Part shown: positions 35,853-45,841 of the stretch, piece after piece
How the letters are laid out: each line of letters begins with the position of its first letter
Position numbering within the stretch: the first letter of the stretch is position 1
DNA from: Thiomonas arsenitoxydans
GTDB taxonomy: Bacteria > Pseudomonadota > Gammaproteobacteria > Burkholderiales > Burkholderiaceae_C
Length of the DNA: 64,000 nt
Direction: 5' to 3'
NCBI RefSeq assembly: GCF_000253115.1
Contig: NC_014145.1
Coordinates: 372,001 to 436,000, forward strand
The notes under the pieces: generated by a model
The model's database searches: none
Seen by the model: the letters and a program-made list of their open reading frames with translations, nothing else
Told to the model about the DNA's origin: nothing
Position numbers and translations under genes: made by a program

Positions 35853-37393
35853 ACCTGAACTCACTCTCCGTTCTCGTGCTCGGTCTGGGCGAATCCGGCC
35901 TGGCGATGGCGCGCTGGTGTGCGGCGCAAGGCGCGCGGGTGCGCGTGGCCGACAGCCGCAGCGCGCCGCCCGGGCTGGCTGCGCTGCAGCGCGAAGTGCC
36001 ATCGGCGCAGGTGCATTGCGGCAACCTGAGCGCCGACCTGCTGGGCGACGCGCAACTGCTGCTGCGCAGCCCCGGCATTGCACCGCACGCGGCCGAGTTT
36101 GCCGCGCTCACACAGGCAGCCGCCGAACGCGGCGTGCCGATGGCCGGTGAGCTGCATCTGTTCCAGTGGGCGCTCGACGCGCTGCGCGAAGAGCGAGGCT
36201 ATGCGCCCAAGATCGTCGCCATCACCGGCACCAACGGCAAGACCACCGTCACGCGGCTGACCGGGCTGATGCTTGAGCGCGCGGGCTGGAGCGTGGCAGT
36301 GGCGGGCAATATTTCGCCGTCCATGCTCGACGTGCTGCAGGCCCGGCTTCAGGCCGACGACCTGCCCGCAGCCTGGGTGCTCGAGCTCTCCAGCTTCCAG
36401 CTTCATGGCATGGAGGGCTTCGCTGCCGACGCCGCCACGGTGCTCAACATCACCCAGGACCATCTCGACTGGCACGGCGACATGACGGCCTACGCCGCCG
36501 ACAAGGCCAACATCTTCGGCAATCAGAGCGCGCAGGGCGTCATGGTGCTCAACTGCGACGATCCGCAGGTGCTGGCCATGCAGCGCCCGGGGCGCAAGCT
36601 GCGGCGCTTTGGTTTGTCGGCGCCGCAACAACCCGGAGACTGGGGCGTGGTGCGCGAAGGCGGCATCGACTGGCTGGCGCGCGCCCTCCCGGAAGAGGAC
36701 TCCCCCCGAAATCGCCGCGGTGCGGCGATCTCCCCCCAGGGGGCCGGGCAAGGCTTGGGGCGGCCCGGCGCCTTGCCCGAGGCCAGGCTCCAGATGCAGC
36801 GTTTGATGCCCGCGGAAGCCCTGCGCATTCAGGGCGCGCACAACGTCGCCAATGCCCTGGCCGCGCTGGCGCTGGGCGATGCCGTGGGCGCGCCGCTCGC
36901 GCCCATGCTGCATGCCCTGCGTGAGTATCGCGGCGAGCCGCATCGCATGCAGACCGTGGCGGTGATCGACGGCGTGCGCTGGATCGACGACAGCAAGGGC
37001 ACCAATGTCGGCGCTACGGTGGCGGCACTGGCGGGCATGGAAACGCCGGTGGTGCTGATCGCCGGTGGGGACGGCAAGGGGCAGGACTTTTCGCCGCTGC
37101 GCGCGCAGGCAGCCCGCTTGCGCGCTGCGGTGCTGATTGGCCGCGATGCGCAGGCCATCGCCGCGGAGCTGCAGGGGCTGGCCCCCACCGTATTCACGCA
37201 GTCCCTGGAGCAGGCTGTGCAACGCGCCGCCACGTTGGCAAAGACCGGCGATGCGGCGCTGTTGTCACCCGCTTGCGCCAGTCTCGACATGTTCCGCAAC
37301 TATGCGCATCGCGCCGAGGTGTTTGTCGCTGCGGTCCGCAATCTGGCCGAGCAGCGCGGACAAGTCTGGAACGAAGGGGCCGACCATGCTTGA
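35849..37393 (+). CDS. murD: UDP-N-acetylmuramoylalanine-D-glutamate ligase MurD, with a repeat-derived insertion
   Basis: Adds D-glutamate to UDP-MurNAc-L-Ala. The 514 residues include the N-terminal Rossmann domain ([18 protein letters not shown]), the ATP loop TGTNGKTT (126-133), [13 protein letters not shown], and a C-terminal domain with [11 protein letters not shown] and [12 protein letters not shown]. Family length is about 440-480. Residues about 285-309 (starting [11 protein letters not shown] and ending LGRPGALP) are encoded by a 76-base palindromic repeat and sit in a surface position of the central domain. All catalytic motifs remain, so activity is likely. Four-base overlap with mraY. 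Confidence 0.94.
   Translation: MNLNSLSVLVLGLGESGLAMARWCAAQGARVRVADSRSAPPGLAALQREVPSAQVHCGNLSADLLGDAQLLLRSPGIAPHAAEFAALTQAAAERGVPMAGELHLFQWALDALREERGYAPKIVAITGTNGKTTVTRLTGLMLERAGWSVAVAGNISPSMLDVLQARLQADDLPAAWVLELSSFQLHGMEGFAADAATVLNITQDHLDWHGDMTAYAADKANIFGNQSAQGVMVLNCDDPQVLAMQRPGRKLRRFGLSAPQQPGDWGVVREGGIDWLARALPEEDSPRNRRGAAISPQGAGQGLGRPGALPEARLQMQRLMPAEALRIQGAHNVANALAALALGDAVGAPLAPMLHALREYRGEPHRMQTVAVIDGVRWIDDSKGTNVGATVAALAGMETPVVLIAGGDGKGQDFSPLRAQAARLRAAVLIGRDAQAIAAELQGLAPTVFTQSLEQAVQRAATLAKTGDAALLSPACASLDMFRNYAHRAEVFVAAVRNLAEQRGQVWNEGADHA
36700..36775 (+). repeat. 76-base palindromic repeat inserted in frame in murD
   Basis: The unit has a perfect hairpin, ATCGCCGC-GGT-GCGGCGAT (36711-36729), a C-run/G-run hairpin (36732-36744), and the conserved end AAGGCTTGGGGCGGCCCGGC. 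It differs at about seven of 76 positions from the copy in murG and is read in the same frame there. It adds about 25 residues to MurD without a stop codon. Confidence 0.85.
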
Positions 37394-38621
37394 GCGCATG
37401 TTGCCCTTCCTCGGTCGCAAGCGCGACAAGGCTGCAGCCGATCTGCCGGTGCGCGTGGGGCATAGGGCGCCGCGCAATTCGCGCATGCTGGAGTACGACC
37501 AGAACCTGGTCTGGGTCACGCTGCTGTTGCTGGCCTACGGCCTGGTGATGGTGTATTCGGCCACGATTTCCTTCCACGATTCGCCGCGCTATGCGCAGTG
37601 GTCGCCCTACCACTATTTCATCCGCGATCTGTTCTCCATCGCGGCGGCCTTGCTGGCAAGCTGGATCGTGGTGCAGATTCCGATGGCCGAGCTGCAGAAA
37701 TGGTCGATGCGCTTTTTCTTCCTCTCGCTGATCGGGCTGGTGCTCGTGCTGCTGCCGCATATCGGCAAGGACGTGAACGGCTCCAAGCGCTGGGTGGTCT
37801 TCCCCGGCGGGCTGAACTTCCAGCCCTCCGAGCTGGTCAAGCTCACCGCGCTCATCTATACCGCCGATTTCATGGTGCGCAAGCAGGAGGTCAAGCAAAG
37901 CCTGCTCAAGACCTTCCTGCCGATGATGGCGGTGATGATGATCGTGGGCGTGCTGCTGCTGGCCGAGCCCGACATGGGCGCCTTCCTGGTCATCGCTTCC
38001 ATCACGTTGGCCATCCTGTTTCTCGGCGGGGCCAACGGCAAGCTGTTTTCGGTGTTCAGCGTGGCGGTGATCGGCGCCTTTGTGTTGATGATCGTGCTCT
38101 CGCCCTGGCGGCGGGACCGCATCTTCGCCTATCTCAACCCCTGGTCGGAATCGAATGCGCTGGGCAGCGCCTATCAGCTCTCGCACGCGCTGATTGCGAT
38201 GGGGCGCGGCGAGTGGTTCGGCGTCGGCCTCGGCGGCAGCATCGAAAAACTGCATTACCTGCCGGAAGCGCACACCGACTTTCTGCTGGCCATCATCGGC
38301 GAGGAGCTGGGCCTGGTGGGCGTCGGCGTGGTGATCTTCGCGTTCTACTGGATCGTGCGCCGCGCCTTCGACATCGGCCGTCAGGCGCTGGTGCTCGACC
38401 GCATGTACAGCGCGTTGGTGGCACAGGGCATCGGCGTGTGGATCGGCGGGCAGGCTTTCATCAATATCGGCGTGAACCTCGGTCTGTTGCCCACCAAGGG
38501 GCTGACGCTGCCGCTGATGAGCTATGGCGGCTCGGCGCTGCTGCTCAACTGCATGGCCATTGCCGTGCTGCTGCGCGTCGATTTCGAGAACCGGATTCTG
38601 ATGCGCGGAGGACATGTATGA
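37386..38621 (+). CDS. ftsW: Septal peptidoglycan polymerase FtsW (SEDS family)
   Basis: A membrane glycosyltransferase that polymerises lipid II at the septum with FtsI. The 411 residues carry about ten helices. SEDS motifs visible are [44 protein letters not shown] [40 protein letters not shown] (catalytic Glu/Asp region) and [18 protein letters not shown]. It starts eight bases inside murD. The cytoplasmic N-terminus is about 40 residues. Confidence 0.96.
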   Translation: MLERMLPFLGRKRDKAAADLPVRVGHRAPRNSRMLEYDQNLVWVTLLLLAYGLVMVYSATISFHDSPRYAQWSPYHYFIRDLFSIAAALLASWIVVQIPMAELQKWSMRFFFLSLIGLVLVLLPHIGKDVNGSKRWVVFPGGLNFQPSELVKLTALIYTADFMVRKQEVKQSLLKTFLPMMAVMMIVGVLLLAEPDMGAFLVIASITLAILFLGGANGKLFSVFSVAVIGAFVLMIVLSPWRRDRIFAYLNPWSESNALGSAYQLSHALIAMGRGEWFGVGLGGSIEKLHYLPEAHTDFLLAIIGEELGLVGVGVVIFAFYWIVRRAFDIGRQALVLDRMYSALVAQGIGVWIGGQAFINIGVNLGLLPTKGLTLPLMSYGGSALLLNCMAIAVLLRVDFENRILMRGGHV

Positions 38622-39817
38622 CAAGCTCCCCCCGAGATCGCCGCGATGCGGCGCTCCCCCCCCGGGGGGCGGGGCAAGGCTTGGGGCGGCCCGGCGCCTT
38701 ACCCCTGTCGCCCTCGGCTGCCCCAGTGGCCGTCATCATGGCCGGAGGCACCGGCGGCCACATTTTCCCCGGCATTGCCGTGGGCGAGGGCCTGCGCGCT
38801 GCGGGCTGGACGGTGCACTGGATGGGCGCGCCCACCGGCATGGAGGCGCAGCTCGCGCCGCGTCACGGCTTCGACATGCTTTGGGTGCGCTTCGGTGGCC
38901 TGCGCGGCAAAGGGCTGCTGACCAAACTGCTGCTGCCGTTCAACCTGCTGCGCGCCTTCTGGCAGGCTTTGCGCGGCTTGCGGCGCGTTGGCGCCGACGT
39001 GGTGGTGAGCATGGGCGGCTATATCGCCTTTCCCGGTGGCTTGATGAGCGCGTGGGCTGGGGCCAAGCTGGTGGTGCATGAGCAGAACGCCGTCGCCGGT
39101 CTGGCCAACAAGGTGCTCGCGCGCCTGGCCGACCGCAGCTACACCGCGTTTCCCGACGCGCTGCCGGGTGCGCAGTGGGTGGGCAATCCGGTGCGTGCGG
39201 AGATCTGCGCCTTGCCTTCGCCCGAGCAGCGTTACGCCGGCCGCAGCGGGCCGCTGCAGGTGCTCGTGGTCGGCGGCAGTCTCGGCGCGCAGGCGCTCAA
39301 CTCGCTGGTACCGCAGGCGCTGGCGCTTTTGCCCGCGGGAGAACGCCCGCAGGTGCGTCATCAGAGCGGGGCCAAGCATCTGCCGACCCTGCAACAGGCT
39401 TATCTCGACGTCGGGGTGCAAGCCGACTGCGTGGCCTTTATCGACGACATGGCCGCGGCTTATGCGCAGGCCGATCTGGTGATCTGCCGCGCCGGTGCCT
39501 CGACCGTGACCGAAGTGGCCTGCGCCGGTGTGGCAGCGCTGTTCGTGCCGTTCCCCCATGCGGTCGATGACCACCAGACGGTGAACGCGAAATTTCTCGC
39601 AGGCCGCGATGCGGCGCTGCTGATTCAACAACGCGACCTGAGCGCGCAGGGGCTGGCCGAGCTGCTGCAAAGCCTGGACCGCCCGCGCCTGCTGCAACTG
39701 GCGCAGGCCGCGCGCGGCCTGGCGCGACCGGATGCGGTGCAGGCGGTCGTGGCGGGCTGCAACGCCCTGCTGGCGGGACGCGAGACGAGCAAACAAACAG
39801 GAAGGCAAGGGCGATGA
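38618..39817 (+). CDS. murG: Lipid II synthase MurG, with repeat-derived N-terminus
   Basis: A membrane-associated GT28 transferase that adds GlcNAc to lipid I. Starting at the ATG that overlaps the ftsW stop (ATGA), the protein has 399 residues, with the G-loop [12 protein letters not shown] at 41-52, [24 protein letters not shown] and [15 protein letters not shown]. The first 36 residues are mostly the product of a palindromic repeat ([20 protein letters not shown] onward), whereas MurG normally has only a few residues before the G-loop. Later in-frame starts are a GTG at 38726 and an ATG at 38738. The overlap favours 38618, but the mature start is uncertain. Confidence 0.93.
   Translation: MTSSPRDRRDAALPPRGAGQGLGRPGALPLSPSAAPVAVIMAGGTGGHIFPGIAVGEGLRAAGWTVHWMGAPTGMEAQLAPRHGFDMLWVRFGGLRGKGLLTKLLLPFNLLRAFWQALRGLRRVGADVVVSMGGYIAFPGGLMSAWAGAKLVVHEQNAVAGLANKVLARLADRSYTAFPDALPGAQWVGNPVRAEICALPSPEQRYAGRSGPLQVLVVGGSLGAQALNSLVPQALALLPAGERPQVRHQSGAKHLPTLQQAYLDVGVQADCVAFIDDMAAAYAQADLVICRAGASTVTEVACAGVAALFVPFPHAVDDHQTVNAKFLAGRDAALLIQQRDLSAQGLAELLQSLDRPRLLQLAQAARGLARPDAVQAVVAGCNALLAGRETSKQTGRQGR
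38626..38701 (+). repeat. 76-base palindromic repeat at the 5' end of murG
   Basis: This second copy of the murD repeat is the same length, with about 91 percent identical bases by eye. It includes GATCGCCGC-GAT-GCGGCG and a longer C-run/G-run hairpin. It begins eight bases after the A of the murG start codon and is translated in the same frame as in murD. Confidence 0.85.
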
Positions 39818-41223
39818 AACACGCCATTCGCAAAATTCATTTCGTCGGCATCGGCGGCGCCGGCATGAGCGGCATTGCCGAAGTGCTGCACAACCTGGGC
39901 TATGCCATCAGCGGCTCGGATCTGAGCGAGAGCGCCACCGTGCGCCGACTGCGCGAGCTGGGCCTGCGCGTGGCCATCGGGCACGACGCCGCGCAGGTGC
40001 AGGATGCCGATGCCTTGGTCGTTTCCACCGCTGTGCGTGCCGACAACCCCGAGGTGCTCGCGGCGCGTGCGCGCCATATTCCGGTGGTGCCGCGCGCGGT
40101 CATGCTGGCCGAGCTGATGCGGCTGAAGCGCGGCATTGCGATTGCGGGCACGCATGGCAAGACCACCACCACCAGTCTGGTCGCCAGTGTGCTGGCCGAA
40201 GGCGGGCTCGACCCGACCTTCGTGATCGGCGGACGGCTCAATAGCGCCGGGGTCAACGCGAAGCTCGGGCAGGGCGAATACATCGTGGTCGAGGCCGACG
40301 AATCCGACGCCTCCTTCCTCAACCTGCTGCCGGTGATGGCCGTGGTCACCAATATCGATGCCGACCACATGGACACCTACGGCCACGACCCGGCCCGATT
40401 GCGCCATGCCTTCGTCGATTTCATCGCCCGGCTGCCGTTCTACGGCGCGGCCGTACTGTGCGTGGACGACGCGGCGGTGCGCGGCATCATGCCGTTTGTT
40501 TCCAAGCCCATCACTAGCTACGGCTTTGCCGAAGACGCGCAGGTGCGTGCCATCGACGTGCGGGCCGAGGGCGCGCAGATGCACTTCACCGTGCTGCGCC
40601 GCAACGGCGTGCAACTGCCGCCGCTGGCCGTTACGCTCAACCTGCCGGGGCGGCACAACGTGCAGAACGCGCTGGCCGCCATCGCCGTGGCCACCGAACT
40701 GAATGTGGACGACGCCGCCATCCAGCGGGCGCTAGCCGGGTTCACCGGCGTGGGTCGGCGCTTCCAGCGCTATGGCGAAGTGGCGGCTCACCACGGCGGG
40801 CACTTCACCCTGATCGACGATTACGGCCACCATCCGGTCGAAATGGCGGCTACGCTGGCGGCGGCCCGTGGCGCCTTTCCGGGGCGGCGCTTGGTACTTG
40901 CCTTTCAGCCGCATCGCTACACCCGCACCCGCGATCTGTTTGAAGACTTTGTGAAAGTGCTCGGCGAGGCCGACGCGGTGCTGCTGGCCGAGGTGTACTC
41001 CGCCGGTGAAGCCCCGCTGGTCGCGGCCGACGGTCGCAGCCTGGCGCGTGCGGTGCGCGTGGCCGGCAAGACCGAGCCGGTGTTCGTCGAAGCCGTGGCC
41101 GATCTGCCGCAGGCCATTCTGGAGATGGCGCGCGAGGGCGACGTGCTGATCTGCATGGGGGCAGGTTCCATCGGCGGCGTGGCCGCTCAAGTGGTGGCGA
41201 TGGCAAAGGAGACCGCGCAATGA
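39814..41223 (+). CDS. murC: UDP-N-acetylmuramate-L-alanine ligase MurC
   Basis: Adds the first amino acid, L-alanine, to UDP-MurNAc. The 469 residues include the N-terminal [17 protein letters not shown], the ATP loop [11 protein letters not shown] near 110-120, [21 protein letters not shown] and [10 protein letters not shown], and a C-terminal domain with [16 protein letters not shown]. Length is normal, without repeat insertion. It overlaps murG and ddl by four bases each. Confidence 0.97.
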   Translation: MKHAIRKIHFVGIGGAGMSGIAEVLHNLGYAISGSDLSESATVRRLRELGLRVAIGHDAAQVQDADALVVSTAVRADNPEVLAARARHIPVVPRAVMLAELMRLKRGIAIAGTHGKTTTTSLVASVLAEGGLDPTFVIGGRLNSAGVNAKLGQGEYIVVEADESDASFLNLLPVMAVVTNIDADHMDTYGHDPARLRHAFVDFIARLPFYGAAVLCVDDAAVRGIMPFVSKPITSYGFAEDAQVRAIDVRAEGAQMHFTVLRRNGVQLPPLAVTLNLPGRHNVQNALAAIAVATELNVDDAAIQRALAGFTGVGRRFQRYGEVAAHHGGHFTLIDDYGHHPVEMAATLAAARGAFPGRRLVLAFQPHRYTRTRDLFEDFVKVLGEADAVLLAEVYSAGEAPLVAADGRSLARAVRVAGKTEPVFVEAVADLPQAILEMAREGDVLICMGAGSIGGVAAQVVAMAKETAQ

Positions 41224-42356
41224 CCCCCTGGCCGCAAATCGATCCGCGCGGTCTGGGCCGGGTCGCGGTGCTCATGGGCGGTCTTTCCGCCGAACGTGAG
41301 GTATCGCTGATGTCGGGCAAGGGCGTGCTCGCCGCGCTGCAATCGCGCGGGGTCGATGCCTTTGCTTTCGATCCGTCGGTGGACGACCTGGCGGCGCTCA
41401 AGTCGTTTGGTGCGCAGCGCGCGTTCATCAATCTGCATGGCCGCTGGGGTGAGGACGGCACGGTGCAGGGCGCGCTGGAACTGCTGGGCATTCCCTACAC
41501 CGGGCCGGGCGTGCTGGCCTCGGCCCTGGCGATCGATAAGGCCATGACCAAGCGGCTGTGGCATTTCGAGAACCTGTCCACACCCAAGTGGCGCGAGGTG
41601 GGCACGCTCATCGAGGCTCGCGCGGCGGCGGCCGAGCTGGGCTTTCCGCTGATTTTCAAGGCCACGCATGAAGGCTCCACGCTGGGTCTGAAACGCGCCG
41701 ACAGCGAGGCCGAAGTGCAAGCCGCCTATCTCGAAGCCGCACGCTTCGACAGCCGGGTGCTGGTGGAGCAGTTCATCGAGGGCGACGAAGTGACCTGCGC
41801 GGTAATCGGCGCGGGCGATCAGGCGCGGGCGCTGCCGCTCATTCGCATCGTCGCCCCCGGCGGCAACTACGACTACGAACACAAGTATTTCAGCGACGAC
41901 ACCCGCTACATCTGCCCAAGCGAATTGCCTGCCGACGAAGAAGCGCGCATTCAGGATCTGGTCTTGCGCAGCTATCGCACGTTGGGCTGCCGCGGCTGGG
42001 CGCGGGCCGACGTCATGATTCGCGCGACCGACCGCCAGCCCTTTCTGCTGGAGATCAACACCTCGCCCGGCATGACCTCGCATTCACTGGTGCCCATGGC
42101 CGCGCGCGTGGCCGGGCTGGAATACGCCGATCTGTGTCTGCTCATCCTCAGCATGGCGGCGCTCGATCAACCGCATAAGGGGGTTGACCCCCAAGCTGCG
42201 GCTTCGCCTGCGCTGCCCCCCGAGGAGGCCATCCCCACCCCGGCCCTCCCCACAAGTGGAGAGGGAGCAAACACTCCTCCCCCACGCCGTGGGGGAGGTT
42301 GGGAGGGGGAAAAGCCCGCCTTGGGGCGGCCCGGCGGCGGGAGGAGCGACCGATGA
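41220..42356 (+). CDS. ddl: D-alanine-D-alanine ligase, with a repeat-derived C-terminal tail
   Basis: An ATP-grasp ligase that makes the D-Ala-D-Ala dipeptide used by MurF. Motifs are [40 protein letters not shown], and [18 protein letters not shown] near the active-site end. The enzyme fold should end near residue 316 ([12 protein letters not shown]), which agrees with the family length of about 305-320. About 60 further residues, rich in Pro and Gly (for example [20 protein letters not shown]), come from inserted repeats. The stop still overlaps the ftsQ start (ATGA), so coupling is preserved. Confidence 0.94.
   Translation: MTPWPQIDPRGLGRVAVLMGGLSAEREVSLMSGKGVLAALQSRGVDAFAFDPSVDDLAALKSFGAQRAFINLHGRWGEDGTVQGALELLGIPYTGPGVLASALAIDKAMTKRLWHFENLSTPKWREVGTLIEARAAAAELGFPLIFKATHEGSTLGLKRADSEAEVQAAYLEAARFDSRVLVEQFIEGDEVTCAVIGAGDQARALPLIRIVAPGGNYDYEHKYFSDDTRYICPSELPADEEARIQDLVLRSYRTLGCRGWARADVMIRATDRQPFLLEINTSPGMTSHSLVPMAARVAGLEYADLCLLILSMAALDQPHKGVDPQAAASPALPPEEAIPTPALPTSGEGANTPPPRRGGGWEGEKPALGRPGGGRSDR
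42189..42343 (+). repeat. Composite palindromic repeats in the 3' end of ddl
   Basis: The outer parts resemble the murD/murG repeat: a hairpin-prone CAAGCTGCGGCTTCGC and CCCCCCGAGGAGG at the left, and CTTGGGGCGGCCCGGC at the right. The right part is again read as LGRPG. Between them (about 42229-42310) lies a different unit containing a perfect ten-base-pair hairpin, CCTCCCCCAC-GCC-GTGGGGGAGG (42276-42298). This looks like one repeat nested inside another. Confidence 0.7.
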
Positions 42357-43171
42357 GCAGTTACGCGCCACGCGAGATCCCGCTCGACATCCGCCTGATG
42401 CAAGGCACCTCGCGTGCCCTGTTCTGGCTGGTGGCGCTCGGCTGTCTGTTCGTCGCCGGGCACTGGCTGATGCAGCGCAACTGGTGGGATATCCGCGCCG
42501 TGCGGCTTCAGGGCGACCTGCAGCGCATCAGTCCGGTGACGGTACGGGCCGAGGCCCTGCCGCAGTTGCGGGGCAATTTCCTCACCATCAATCTTGCCCA
42601 GGCGCAGCGGGTGTTCGAGAGCCTGCCGTGGGTGCGTACCGCGGTGGTGCAGCGGCTGTGGCCGATGCAACTGGCGGTCACGCTGCAGGCGCAGCAGCCG
42701 GTGGCCATTTGGCGCGAGCCGGGCAGCGCGGCGCAACTGGTCAACACGCAGGGGCAGGCGTTCACCGCCAACCTCGGCGAAGTCCAGGGGCTGGGTCTGC
42801 CGCAGCTCAGCGGCCCGGCGGGAACCAGCGCGCAGGTCTTGCAGATGAGCCAGAAGCTGCAGCCTTTGATGCAGGAATTTCATCAGACCGTCGCCACGCT
42901 GGCGCAAGGCAGCGGCGGCAACTGGAGCGTGCAGACCCGCTCGGGCCTGAGCATCGACCTGGGCAGTGCGCCCGACAGCGCGGCGACCCAGACCCGCCTC
43001 AAACAATTCATGACCCTGATGCCGCAGCTCGAAGCCCGCTACGGGCGGTCCATCGACAGCGTCGATCTGCGCTATCCCAACGGCTTCGCCGTGCATCTGC
43101 AAGGTGTGGATCTGCCGGGCATGAACAAGACATCGAACAAGACACCGCAACCCGCGGGGAGGAAAGACTGA
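42353..43171 (+). CDS. ftsQ: Cell division protein FtsQ
   Basis: A bitopic divisome protein that recruits FtsB and FtsL. The 272 residues have a short cytoplasmic part, one transmembrane helix (about 24-41, [17 protein letters not shown]), a POTRA domain ([33 protein letters not shown]) and a beta domain with [19 protein letters not shown]. It starts on the ATGA overlap with ddl. It ends with a basic tail one base before the spacer to ftsA. Confidence 0.93.
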   Translation: MSSYAPREIPLDIRLMQGTSRALFWLVALGCLFVAGHWLMQRNWWDIRAVRLQGDLQRISPVTVRAEALPQLRGNFLTINLAQAQRVFESLPWVRTAVVQRLWPMQLAVTLQAQQPVAIWREPGSAAQLVNTQGQAFTANLGEVQGLGLPQLSGPAGTSAQVLQMSQKLQPLMQEFHQTVATLAQGSGGNWSVQTRSGLSIDLGSAPDSAATQTRLKQFMTLMPQLEARYGRSIDSVDLRYPNGFAVHLQGVDLPGMNKTSNKTPQPAGRKD

Positions 43172-43172
43172 T

Positions 43173-44417
43173 ATGGCCAAGGACTACAAGGATCTGGTGG
43201 TGGCGCTGGACATCGGCACCTCCAAAGTGCTGGTGGTGGTGGCCGAAATGCTGGCCGATCGCGACAACCCGGCGGCGGGCTTCAAGATCGTCGGCATGGG
43301 CCAGGCGCCGACCGCGGGCATGCGCCGCGGGGTGGTGGTGGACATCGAGGCGACGGTGCAATCCATCCAGGCAGCCTTGAAGGAAGCCGAGCTGATGGCT
43401 GATTGCAAGATCACCCATGTGATCACCGGCATCACCGGCAGCCACATCCGCGGGCAGAACTCGCACGGCATGGTGGCCATCAAGGACCGCGAAGTCACGC
43501 AGGCCGACGTCACCCGCGTGATCGAAACCGCCAAGGCGGTGAACATTCCGGCGGATCAGCGCTTGCTGCTGGTCGAGCCGCAGGAGTTCATCATCGACGG
43601 CCAGGAAGTCAAGGAGCCGGTGGGCATGAGCGGCGTGCGGCTGGAGGTGAACGTGCACATCGTCACCGGGGCGCAGACTGCCGCGGAAAACGTGCTCAAG
43701 TGCGTGCGCCGCTGCGGCCTGGAGGTCGAGCAACTGGTGCTGCACCCGCTGGCGTCCAGCCACGCCGTGCTCACCGAGGACGAGAAGGAGCTCGGCGTGG
43801 CGGTGGTGGACATCGGCGCCGGCGTGACCGACATCGCCATCTACACCGGGGGCGCCATCCGCCATACCGCCATCATTCCGGTGGCCGGCGAGCTGGTCAC
43901 CAGCGATATCGCCATGGCCCTGCGCACGCCCACGCGCGACGCCGAAGACATCAAGATCGAGCACGGCATCGCCAAGCAGGTACTCGCTAACCCGGAAGAG
44001 ACGCTGGAGGTGCCTGGGCTGGGCGACCGCGGGCCGCGCATGCTGTCGCGGCAGGTGCTCGCCAGCGTGATCGAGCCGCGTACCGAAGAAATTTTCGCGC
44101 TGGCACAGCAGGTCATTCGCGATTCCCACTTCGAGGAAGTGCTGTCTTCCGGCGTGGTGCTCTGCGGCGGTTCGGCGCAGATGCCCGGCATGGTCGAACT
44201 GGCAGAAGACATTTTTCTCAAGCCGGTGCGCGTGGGCGCGCCCAGCTACACCGGCCCGCTGGCCGACATGGTGCGCAATCCGCGCATGGCCACGGTCATG
44301 GGATTGTTGGCCGAGGCCCTGCACCAGCGTCAGCGCGGCGCACGCCTTGCGCAAAAGAGCAGTTCAGTCAAGGGCTCGCTGGGACGTTTGCGCGAGTGGT
44401 TTGCAGGGAATTTTTGA
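43173..44417 (+). CDS. ftsA: Cell division protein FtsA
   Basis: An actin-like ATPase that anchors FtsZ filaments to the membrane. The 414 residues show the actin-fold phosphate loops ALDIGTSKV and VVDIGAGVTDIAI, the 1C domain, and GVVLCGGSAQMPGM. The C-terminal membrane-targeting amphipathic helix is GRLREWFAGNF. A GAGGAAAG ribosome site precedes the ATG. A long hairpin separates it from ftsZ. Confidence 0.97.
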   Translation: MAKDYKDLVVALDIGTSKVLVVVAEMLADRDNPAAGFKIVGMGQAPTAGMRRGVVVDIEATVQSIQAALKEAELMADCKITHVITGITGSHIRGQNSHGMVAIKDREVTQADVTRVIETAKAVNIPADQRLLLVEPQEFIIDGQEVKEPVGMSGVRLEVNVHIVTGAQTAAENVLKCVRRCGLEVEQLVLHPLASSHAVLTEDEKELGVAVVDIGAGVTDIAIYTGGAIRHTAIIPVAGELVTSDIAMALRTPTRDAEDIKIEHGIAKQVLANPEETLEVPGLGDRGPRMLSRQVLASVIEPRTEEIFALAQQVIRDSHFEEVLSSGVVLCGGSAQMPGMVELAEDIFLKPVRVGAPSYTGPLADMVRNPRMATVMGLLAEALHQRQRGARLAQKSSSVKGSLGRLREWFAGNF

Positions 44418-44419
44418 GT

Positions 44420-44462
44420 TCTGCGGGGCGGTGCCCGGAGGGTCCGGGTGCCGCCCCGCAGA
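44420..44462 (+). promoter_or_regulatory. 19-base-pair hairpin between ftsA and ftsZ
   Basis: TCTGCGGGGCGGTGCCCGG (44420-44438) pairs with CCGGGTGCCGCCCCGCAGA (44444-44462) over 19 positions, two of them wobble pairs, around a five-base loop AGGGT. It begins two bases after the ftsA stop. No T-run follows, so it is not a classical terminator. It may stabilise or process the mRNA ahead of ftsZ or reduce read-through. Confidence 0.7.
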
Positions 44463-44503
44463 GTGTGTTCGGCGGGCGTAGGGTGCGTCAGCCGGTTTTT
44501 AAC

Positions 44504-44510
44504 GGAGGTG
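44504..44510 (+). promoter_or_regulatory. Strong ftsZ ribosome-binding site
   Basis: GGAGGTG is a perfect seven-base match to the anti-Shine-Dalgarno sequence and lies four bases before the ATG of ftsZ. It is the strongest such site I noticed in the cluster, in keeping with the high amount of FtsZ needed relative to its neighbours. Confidence 0.8.
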
Positions 44511-44514
44511 TGAC

Positions 44515-45702
44515 ATGGCTTTTGAAATGATCGAGAACGACGCCCAAAGCGCGTTCAACCAGGGAACCAACATCAAGGTGATCGGTGTTGGCGGCGGCGG
44601 CGGTAACGCGGTCGAACACATGATCGCCTCGGGCGTGCGTGGCGTGGAGTTCATCTGCGCCAACACCGATGCCCAGGCGCTCAAGACCTCGGGCGCGCAT
44701 CAGTTCCTGCAGCTGGGCAAGACGGGTCTGGGCGCTGGCGGCAAGCCGGTGGTCGGGCGCGAGGCGGCGGATCAGGCGCGTGGCCAGATTCGTGATGCGC
44801 TCGAAGGCGCGCACATGCTGTTCATCACGGCCGGCATGGGCGGCGGCACCGGCACGGGCGCCGCGCCGGTGATCGCCAAGATCGCCCGCGAAATGGGCAT
44901 CCTCACCGTGGCCGTGGTGACGCGCCCGTTCGACTTCGAGGGCTCCAAGCGCATGGCCAACGCCGAGCAAGGCCTGGCCGAGCTGGAGGCCAATGTCGAT
45001 TCGCTCATCGTCGTGCTCAATGAAAAGCTGCTGGAGGTTTACGGCGATGACATCAGCCAGAAAGAGGCCTTCGCTAAGGCCAACGACGTGTTGAAGAACG
45101 CCACCGGCGGCATTGCCGAGATCATCAATGTGCCGGGCCTGATCAACGCCGACTTCGAGGACGTGAAGAGCGTGATGGGCGAGCCGGGCAAGGCGATGAT
45201 GGGCACTGCGGTGGCCAGCGGCCCCGACCGCGCCCGTCTGGCGGCCGAGCAGGCTGTGGTCTGCCCGCTGCTCGACGGCGTCGATCTCTCGGGCGCCAAG
45301 GGCGTGCTGGTGAACATCACCGCAGACGACTCGCTGCGCCTGGGCGAAACGCGCGAGGCGATGAACGCCATCCGCGCCTATGCCTCGCCGGAAGCCAACA
45401 TCATTTTCGGCACGGTCAACGACCCGACCATGGGCGATTCGCTGCGCGTCACTGTGCTGGCTACGGGCTTGTGCGGCAAGGCCGAAAAGGCCGCGCCGGA
45501 ACTCACCATCATCCGCACCGGCACCGACAACATGCCGCTGCGCACGCAGGGCTATGGCGGCCAGGCTGGTGCGGACCCGTATCAAAGCCCGGCGATCTGG
45601 CGTAGTGGCCGCGGCGCACCGTCGGCGCATGTGAACGCGCTGATGCAAAGCGGTATGGAGGAAATGGAAATTCCGGCTTTCCTGCGCAAGCAGGCGGACT
45701 GA
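44515..45702 (+). CDS. ftsZ: Cell division protein FtsZ
   Basis: A tubulin-like GTPase that forms the division ring. The 395 residues contain KVIGVGGGGGNAVEHMI, the tubulin signature GGGTGTGAAP (about 106-115), the T7 loop NADFEDVKSVM and the C-terminal conserved peptide EEMEIPAFLRKQAD, which binds FtsA and other partners. The variable linker is short. Long hairpins lie on both sides of the gene, and lpxC follows after 337 bases. Confidence 0.98.
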   Translation: MAFEMIENDAQSAFNQGTNIKVIGVGGGGGNAVEHMIASGVRGVEFICANTDAQALKTSGAHQFLQLGKTGLGAGGKPVVGREAADQARGQIRDALEGAHMLFITAGMGGGTGTGAAPVIAKIAREMGILTVAVVTRPFDFEGSKRMANAEQGLAELEANVDSLIVVLNEKLLEVYGDDISQKEAFAKANDVLKNATGGIAEIINVPGLINADFEDVKSVMGEPGKAMMGTAVASGPDRARLAAEQAVVCPLLDGVDLSGAKGVLVNITADDSLRLGETREAMNAIRAYASPEANIIFGTVNDPTMGDSLRVTVLATGLCGKAEKAAPELTIIRTGTDNMPLRTQGYGGQAGADPYQSPAIWRSGRGAPSAHVNALMQSGMEEMEIPAFLRKQAD

Positions 45703-45841
45703 GCCTTTCCGCGAAACACGCGCCCGGTGACGGGACGCGGCGATGCACTGTGGCGGCATGGGCCGTACCGCAGAGCTGGCCCGTCCCCCCGACGGAGTGA
45801 CCCGACTCCGCATGGTTTGTCGCCGCCGCGCAGGAGCAAAG

